From positions 1 to 9,841 of the forward strand of contig CAMBDR010000091.1 of the NCBI GenBank assembly GCA_945864765.1: DNA of 9,841 nucleotides, written 5' to 3'. Shown here piece by piece: positions 4,956-9,841 of the stretch. Below the pieces are notes generated by a model. The model saw only the letters and a program-made list of their open reading frames with translations. It ran no database searches and was not told the origin of the DNA. The position numbers and the translations under genes were made by a program. The first letter of the stretch is position 1. Each line of letters opens with the position of its first letter. The stretch comes from Janthinobacterium lividum (GTDB lineage Bacteria > Pseudomonadota > Gammaproteobacteria > Burkholderiales > Burkholderiaceae_D).

Positions 4956-7769
4956 ATGGAATTAGCAAAATCGTTTGAACCGACTGAAATTGAAAAATTC
5001 TGGCGTACCGAATGGGAGCAACGCGGCTACTTTGCCGCCTCGATGGATAGCAGCGAACCGACGTTTTGCATCCAGTTGCCACCACCCAATGTCACTGGCA
5101 CCCTGCATATGGGCCACGCCTTTAACCAAACCATTATGGATGGCTTGACCCGCTACCACCGTATGCGCGGCTTTAACGCAGCATGGATACCGGGCACCGA
5201 CCACGCCGGCATTGCCACCCAAATTGTGGTAGACCGTCAACTGGGCTTGCAAAATATCTCGCGCCACGACCTGGGGCGCGAAAAGTTTGTTGAAAAAGTC
5301 TGGGAATGGAAAGAAAAATCCGGCTCCACCATTACCGGCCAAATGCGCCGCATGGGTGCCTCGGCAGACTGGCAGCGCGAATATTTTACGATGGATGAAA
5401 CCCGCTCCAAACTGGTAACCGAGGTTTTTGTCCGCCTGTTTAAGGAAGGTTTGATCTATCGCGGCAAGCGTTTGGTGAACTGGGACCCGAAACTGGGTAC
5501 GGCGGTGTCGGACGTGGAAGTGGAATCGAACGAAGAAAATGGCTCGATGTGGCATATCCGCTACCCGCTGGCCGACGGCAGCGGCCACCTGGTGGTGGCC
5601 ACCACCCGCCCGGAAACCATGCTCGGCGACGTGGCCGTGGCAGTCCACCCCGATGATGAGCGCTATCAACATTTAATTGGCAAGATGTTGAACTTGCCAC
5701 TCACCGGGCGCGAGATTGCGATTATTGCCGACAGCTATGTCGATCCCAAGTTTGGCACCGGCTGCGTGAAAATCACCCCGGCGCATGATGCCAACGATTA
5801 CGCCATCGGCCAACGCCACCAATTGGCGCAAATTTGCATTTTTACGCTGGACGCCAAAATCAATGAAAATGGCCCGGCGCAATACCAGGGGCTGGATCGA
5901 TTCGTGGCGCGCAAACAAATTGTGGCCGACTTAAAAGCGCAAGGCTTGCTGGAATCGGTACAGCCACATAAATTGATGGTGCCGCGCTGCGAGCGCACCG
6001 GCGAAATCATCGAAAAGATGTTAACCGACCAATGGTTTGTGGCCATGAGCAAACCGGCCGCCGAAGGCACGCACTTCCCTGGTCGCTCGATTACCGAAGT
6101 GGCGCTGGAAAAAGTGGCGCAGGGCGAAATTCGCTTCATTCCGGAAAACTGGAATACCACCTATAACCAATGGCTGAACAATATTCAGGACTGGTGTATT
6201 TCACGCCAATTGTGGTGGGGCCACCAGATTCCCGCCTGGTACGATGAAGCAGGCAATGTGTATGTGGCCAACGACGAAGCCCAAGCCCAGGCGCAAGCGG
6301 GCGGCAAAGCGGTAACGCGGGACCCGGACGTGCTCGACACCTGGTTTTCTTCCGCCATGGTGCCCTTTTCCACCCTCGGTTGGCCCGCTTCCACCCACGA
6401 GCTGGATATGTTTATGCCCTCCACCGTGTTGGTGACCGGGTTTGACATCATCTTCTTTTGGGTCGCGCGCATGGTGATGATGACCACTTATTTCACCGGC
6501 AAAGTGCCGTTTCGCGACGTGTATATCCACGGTCTGGTGCGCGACTCGTCCGGGCAAAAAATGTCGAAATCCAAAGGCAATACGCTGGACCCGATTGATT
6601 TGATCGATGGCATTGATCTGGAAACCCTGGTCGCCAAACGCACCACCGGCTTGATGAAACCGGAAACCGCGCCCGAGATTGAAGAAAAGACCCGCAAGGA
6701 ATACCCCAACGGGATTGCCGCCTTTGGCACCGACGCCTTGCGCTTTACCATGGCCAGCTATGCCTCGCTGGGGCGCAATATCAATTTCGATTTGAATCGC
6801 TGCGAAGGCTACCGCAATTTCTGCAATAAGCTGTGGAACGCGACCCGCTTTGTGTTGATGAATACCGAAGGCAAAGATTGTGGCGTGAATTTGGCCGATG
6901 ACGATGCTGGCCTCGAATTTTCCAGTGCCGACCGCTGGATTATCTCGACCCTGCAACGGGTGGGTGCCAAAATGGAAGCCGGCTTTGCCGATTACCGTTT
7001 CGATTTGATTGCGGCTGATATTTATCAATTTGTTTGGGATGAATATTGCGATTGGTATCTGGAACTGGCCAAGTCGCAGTTGGCCCATGGATCAGAGGCA
7101 CAGCAACGCGCCACGCGCCGCACCTTGCTCAAGGTATTGGAAGCGATTTTGCGTCTGGCCCATCCGATTATTCCCTTTGTCACCGAAGCCTTGTGGCAAA
7201 CGGTAGGGCCGCTGGCGGGCTGCGAGATTGAAGCCAAGGGCGACTCCATCATGCTGCAAGCCTACCCGCTGGCCGATGCCAAAAAGATTGATGCCGATGC
7301 CGAAAGCTGGATGGATCAATTAAAAGCCCTGATTAACGCCTGCCGCAATTTGCGCGGTGAAATGCAAATTTCCCCGGCCAAGCGTGTGCCCTTGCATATC
7401 GCGGCCAGCAGAGCGGTGGAGCAAGCGGCACTGCGCCAATTGTTTGGCTATATGCAAGGCTTATGCAAACTCTCGGAAATTCATATCGGCGCGCAACTGC
7501 CCGAATCTCAAGCCCCGGTGGCGGTGGTGGGTGAAGTGCGCTTGATGTTGGAAGTAGAAATTGATGTGGCCGCCGAGCTCCTGCGCCTGTCCAAGGAAAT
7601 TACCCGCATCGAAGCGGAAATTGCCAAGGCACAGGGCAAACTCAATAACGAGAGTTTTGTTGCACGCGCCCCGGCAGCAGTGGTAGCACAAGAGCAAGAA
7701 CGGGTTTTGAACTTTAGCTCTACTCTAGGCAAATTGCGCGAACAATTTGCTAAACTGTCGGGCATTTAA
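4956..7769 (+). CDS. valS: Valyl-tRNA synthetase
   Basis: A 937-residue class I aminoacyl-tRNA synthetase, full length for bacterial ValRS. It charges tRNA-Val with valine in the cytoplasm and hydrolyses mischarged Thr-tRNA. The N-terminal MELAKSFEP start is conserved, so ATG 4956 is secure even though no clear Shine-Dalgarno sequence precedes it. HMGH (51-54, after PPPNVTGTL) is the HIGH motif. The CP1 editing domain includes ATTRPETM (215-222) and GTGCVKITPAHDANDY (267-282) with the conserved Asp281. WCISRQLWWGHQIPAWY marks the end of CP1. KMSKS is at 535-539. The anticodon-binding helical domain follows, and residues about 868-937 form the C-terminal coiled-coil arm (RLSKEITRIEAEIAKAQGKL) that contacts tRNA. 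No key residue is missing. The DUF2147 gene starts 16 nt after the stop, probably in the same transcript. Confidence 0.99.
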   Translation: MELAKSFEPTEIEKFWRTEWEQRGYFAASMDSSEPTFCIQLPPPNVTGTLHMGHAFNQTIMDGLTRYHRMRGFNAAWIPGTDHAGIATQIVVDRQLGLQNISRHDLGREKFVEKVWEWKEKSGSTITGQMRRMGASADWQREYFTMDETRSKLVTEVFVRLFKEGLIYRGKRLVNWDPKLGTAVSDVEVESNEENGSMWHIRYPLADGSGHLVVATTRPETMLGDVAVAVHPDDERYQHLIGKMLNLPLTGREIAIIADSYVDPKFGTGCVKITPAHDANDYAIGQRHQLAQICIFTLDAKINENGPAQYQGLDRFVARKQIVADLKAQGLLESVQPHKLMVPRCERTGEIIEKMLTDQWFVAMSKPAAEGTHFPGRSITEVALEKVAQGEIRFIPENWNTTYNQWLNNIQDWCISRQLWWGHQIPAWYDEAGNVYVANDEAQAQAQAGGKAVTRDPDVLDTWFSSAMVPFSTLGWPASTHELDMFMPSTVLVTGFDIIFFWVARMVMMTTYFTGKVPFRDVYIHGLVRDSSGQKMSKSKGNTLDPIDLIDGIDLETLVAKRTTGLMKPETAPEIEEKTRKEYPNGIAAFGTDALRFTMASYASLGRNINFDLNRCEGYRNFCNKLWNATRFVLMNTEGKDCGVNLADDDAGLEFSSADRWIISTLQRVGAKMEAGFADYRFDLIAADIYQFVWDEYCDWYLELAKSQLAHGSEAQQRATRRTLLKVLEAILRLAHPIIPFVTEALWQTVGPLAGCEIEAKGDSIMLQAYPLADAKKIDADAESWMDQLKALINACRNLRGEMQISPAKRVPLHIAASRAVEQAALRQLFGYMQGLCKLSEIHIGAQLPESQAPVAVVGEVRLMLEVEIDVAAELLRLSKEITRIEAEIAKAQGKLNNESFVARAPAAVVAQEQERVLNFSSTLGKLREQFAKLSGI

Positions 7770-7785
7770 ATATTTGGAGACTTAC

Positions 7786-8268
7786 ATGAAACAACCTTTC
7801 AAAAAATTGGCAAAAAATTTAACTTTCGTGGCCTGCGCAAGTTTGGTCTCAAGTTTAACCTTGCTGGGCCATGCTTATGCGGCTGACGCCAACTCTCCGG
7901 TGGGCCACTGGAAAACCATTGATGACAAAACCGGCAAAGTGCGTTCGGTGGTGAATATTACCGAAGTCAATGGCGAACTACAGGGCAAAATCGAGAAAAT
8001 CTTCCCCGGCCCGGATGAAGATCAAAACCCCAAATGCACCAAATGCCCCGACAACCGCAAAGACCAACCGATTATCGGCCTGATGCTTTTATCTGGTCTC
8101 AAGAAAGATGGCGATGTCTATGGCGGTGGGCAAATTCTTGACCCCGACAACGGCAAAGTCTACAAAAGCAAAATTGAAGTGACTGACGGCGGTAAAAAAC
8201 TCAACGTGCGCGGCTATATTGGCGCACCCATGTTTGGTCGCTCACAAGTTTGGCTGCGCCAAGAATAA
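7786..8268 (+). CDS. Exported DUF2147-family protein
   Basis: A 160-residue protein. ATG 7786 is chosen because GGAGA lies 6 nt upstream (7775-7779) and because it begins a signal peptide. An in-frame upstream ATG at 7747 lies inside valS. Residues 1-32 are the signal peptide: basic start, hydrophobic core to about 28, then AYA|AD cleavage. The mature part matches DUF2147: GHWKTIDDKTGKVRSVV (40-56), NGELQGKIEKIF (62-73), a C-x-x-C pair (C84, C87) in NPKCTKCPDNRKDQPIIGL, and a C-terminal GKKLNVRGYIG segment. The fold is expected to be a small periplasmic beta-barrel. The molecular function of the family is not established; the Cys pair could form a disulfide or bind metal. The gene follows valS in the same direction and its stop is one base from the ruvB stop on the other strand. 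Confidence 0.92.
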   Translation: MKQPFKKLAKNLTFVACASLVSSLTLLGHAYAADANSPVGHWKTIDDKTGKVRSVVNITEVNGELQGKIEKIFPGPDEDQNPKCTKCPDNRKDQPIIGLMLLSGLKKDGDVYGGGQILDPDNGKVYKSKIEVTDGGKKLNVRGYIGAPMFGRSQVWLRQE

Positions 8269-8269
8269 A

Positions 8270-9325
8270 TTAATTGTCCCACAAATCCCGGTTTGCGCTG
8301 GTTTTTGGCATGATCAAGCCAAAATGCGCATACGTGGCTGCGGTAGCAATGCGGCCACGCGGGGTGCGTTGTAAAAAGCCTTGCTGAATTAAAAACGGTT
8401 CCAACACATCTTCAATGGTATCGGCTTCTTCGCCGATGGCTGCCGCCAAATTGCCCACCCCGACCGGGCCGCCGCCAAATTTATGTAATATGGCTTCGAG
8501 CAATTTTCGGTCCATCACATCAAACCCGAGCACATCCACATCCAGCATACTGAGCGCAGCATCGGCCACTTTTTTGGTAATTTCGCCATTGCTTTTGACT
8601 TCGGCAAAATCGCGCACCCGGCGCAGCAAGCGGTTGGCGATACGCGGCGTGCCGCGCGCGCGGCGCGCAATCTCACGCGCGCCCTCCTCCACAATCGGCG
8701 CATGCAACAACGCGGCACTGCGCGTGACGATGCGGGTGAGTTCTTCCACGGTATAAAATTCCAGCCGCGCCACGATGCCAAAACGGTCACGCAGCGGATT
8801 GGTGAGCATGCCAGCCCGGGTGGTGGCACCGACCAGGGTAAATGGTTGTAAATCGAGCTTAACCGAACGCGCCGACGGGCCTTCGCCGATCATGATATCG
8901 ATTTGGTAGTCTTCCAGGGCGGGATACAGGATTTCTTCCACCACCGGTGAGAGGCGATGGATTTCATCGATGAACAGCACATCGTTGGCTTCCAGATTGG
9001 TCAGCATGGCGGCCAAATCGCCGGGGCGCTCCAGCACCGGGCCGGAAGTTTGGCGCAAGTTCACGCCCATTTCCCGCGCAATAATATGGGCCAGCGTGGT
9101 TTTACCCAAGCCCGGCGGGCCAAACAGCAAAGTGTGATCGAGCGCTTCTTTGCGCTGGCGCGCGGCGGTGATAAAAATTTCAAGCTGATCGCGAATTTTT
9201 ACCTGGCCGACGTAATCATCAAGCTGCTTGGGGCGCAGGGCCCGCTCCAGCGCCTCTTCATTGGGTGAGGCGGGGGCGGCATCGATGATGCGTGCTTCCG
9301 AAAATTGATCTGTTTGGATACTCAT
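8270..9325 (-). CDS. ruvB: Holliday junction branch migration helicase RuvB
   Basis: A 351-residue AAA+ ATPase, normal length. It forms hexameric rings that pump DNA through the RuvA-bound Holliday junction during recombinational repair. Walker A is GPPGLGKTT (69-77). Walker B is VLFIDEIHRL (116-125, D120/E121). GATTRAG (166-172) and the following PLRDRFG carry the sensor and arginine-finger region. The C-terminal winged-helix DNA-binding domain contains QRTPRGRIATAATY. The start is ATG 9325 (MSIQTDQF) with AAAGG about 7 nt upstream; a TTG two codons earlier overlaps the spacer and is unlikely. It lies 28 nt downstream of ruvA. The stop at 8270 is one base from the convergent DUF2147 stop, and no intrinsic terminator is visible between them. 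Confidence 0.99.
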   Translation of the reverse strand: MSIQTDQFSEARIIDAAPASPNEEALERALRPKQLDDYVGQVKIRDQLEIFITAARQRKEALDHTLLFGPPGLGKTTLAHIIAREMGVNLRQTSGPVLERPGDLAAMLTNLEANDVLFIDEIHRLSPVVEEILYPALEDYQIDIMIGEGPSARSVKLDLQPFTLVGATTRAGMLTNPLRDRFGIVARLEFYTVEELTRIVTRSAALLHAPIVEEGAREIARRARGTPRIANRLLRRVRDFAEVKSNGEITKKVADAALSMLDVDVLGFDVMDRKLLEAILHKFGGGPVGVGNLAAAIGEEADTIEDVLEPFLIQQGFLQRTPRGRIATAATYAHFGLIMPKTSANRDLWDN

Positions 9326-9359
9326 TTTCAACCTTTATGTTCAAGCCTCATTTTCAACC
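9321..9359 (-). repeat. 13-bp direct repeat duplicating the ruvB translation-initiation site
   Basis: On the minus strand, GGTTGAAAATGAG occurs at 9359-9347 and again at 9333-9321, a 26-base step. Both copies are preceded by AAG or AAA, so both carry a Shine-Dalgarno-like AAGG and an ATG. The first copy contains the ruvA stop (9356-9354). The upstream ATG (9351) opens a 7-codon frame, MRLEHKG, ending at TGA 9330-9328, two bases before ruvB ATG. Confidence 0.8.
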
Positions 9360-9841
9360 CTTGGAGAGCGCTTTAAGCGCCTGCTTGATCCCATCCGACA
9401 CGCCACAACCGACGGGCAAACCTTTCATGGCCAATACCGCTTCTTTATCCGAATAGCCCAGCGCCAGTAAGGCATTGAGAATATCGGAATTGGCATCCGG
9501 TGCCAACACCAAGCCGCCCGCCCCCACCGTGCCCAATTCTGCACCCAGTTTGCCTTTTAATTCCAGCAGCAAGCGCTCTGCGGTTTTTTTACCGATGCCG
9601 GGAATTTTAATCAGGCGCGCGGTTTCTTGCAGTGTGATGGCTTGCGCCAGATCGGCTACTGCCATGCCCGACAAAATCGCCAGCGCCGTGCGCGCCCCGA
9701 CTCCGGTAATTTTAATCAGTTGGCGAAACACCTTGCGCTCTTCCAGTTGACCAAAACCGTACAGCAAATGCGCATCTTCGCGCACGCTCATGTGGGTGAA
9801 CAGCGTGACGCGCTCGCCCAAAGCGGGCAAATTATAAAATG
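9354..9841 (-). CDS. ruvA: Holliday junction DNA helicase subunit RuvA (5' end beyond window)
   Basis: The frame is open to the right edge. Three further codons (F-Y-N) before the TTG at 9830 continue the reading, so this TTG is not the start. About 161 residues are present, and roughly 35 N-terminal residues of a protein of about 195 are missing. Visible parts are the end of the OB-fold domain I (LPALGERVTLFTHMSVREDAHLLYGF), domain II with two helix-hairpin-helix motifs (KITGVGARTALAILSG and KIPGIGKKTAERLLLELKG), a flexible acid-poor linker, and domain III (DILNALLALGYSDKEAVLAM), which binds RuvB. RuvA tetramers hold the Holliday junction in a square-planar form and load RuvB. The order ruvA-ruvB with a 28-nt gap is the standard operon; ruvC may lie upstream outside the window. 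Confidence 0.98.
   Translation of the reverse strand, partial: FYNLPALGERVTLFTHMSVREDAHLLYGFGQLEERKVFRQLIKITGVGARTALAILSGMAVADLAQAITLQETARLIKIPGIGKKTAERLLLELKGKLGAELGTVGAGGLVLAPDANSDILNALLALGYSDKEAVLAMKGLPVGCGVSDGIKQALKALSKG

Noticed and set aside
6201..7088. Long minus-strand open frame of 295 residues inside valS
   Set aside because: It is antisense to conserved ValRS coding sequence. Its His/Gly-rich composition is typical of a frame shadow.

Overview
This looks like a chromosomal segment from a betaproteobacterium, most likely Burkholderiales (Oxalobacteraceae-like). The main grounds are a ValS that begins MELAKSFEP, a ruvA-ruvB pair, and a PEP-CTERM protein ending in a betaproteobacterial-style sorting tail (VPEPETYAMMLAGLG, then ARRKK). 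The genus cannot be fixed from the sequence alone. There are nine genes (two run off the window edges) and no rRNA, tRNA, insertion sequence or CRISPR array.

Left part (1-2730, all minus strand). A gene start runs off the left edge (138-1). It carries a Pro/Ala/Val/Ser-rich N-terminus encoded partly by a hexanucleotide repeat. After about 460 bases with no convincing gene comes a two-gene operon with a good sigma70-type promoter (2617-2589). Its first gene encodes a 385-residue protein with a C-terminal zinc-peptidase signature of the aspzincin (M35) type: HETAH plus a downstream D-x-x-Y. Its second gene, 44 nt later, encodes a 247-residue protein built from two diverged copies of one domain of about 95 residues. 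I do not recognise this domain. A toxic peptidase followed by a partner or immunity protein is a plausible reading but is not proven. This is the least familiar and most interesting part of the window.

Middle part (2690-4850). A minus-strand CCXG-type PEP-CTERM exported protein ends in a strong intrinsic terminator. It is divergent from a plus-strand type II toxin-antitoxin operon: an Xre/MbcA/ParS-type antitoxin overlapping by ATGA a RES-domain NAD+-degrading toxin. The divergent intergenic region holds candidate promoters for both sides, a 12-bp inverted repeat on the TA promoter, and a 13-bp palindrome between the promoters.

Right part (4850-9841). This is housekeeping core: valS (valyl-tRNA synthetase), then 16 nt later a small exported DUF2147 protein. 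Convergent to these, with a single base between the stop codons, is ruvB, with ruvA upstream of it and truncated by the window edge. Between ruvA and ruvB a 26-bp step duplication has copied the translation-initiation site (Shine-Dalgarno plus ATG), creating a possible 7-codon leader ORF in front of ruvB.

Accessory material (possible peptidase-effector pair, PEP-CTERM protein, RES-Xre module) therefore sits next to conserved core genes, as expected at the edge of a variable locus.
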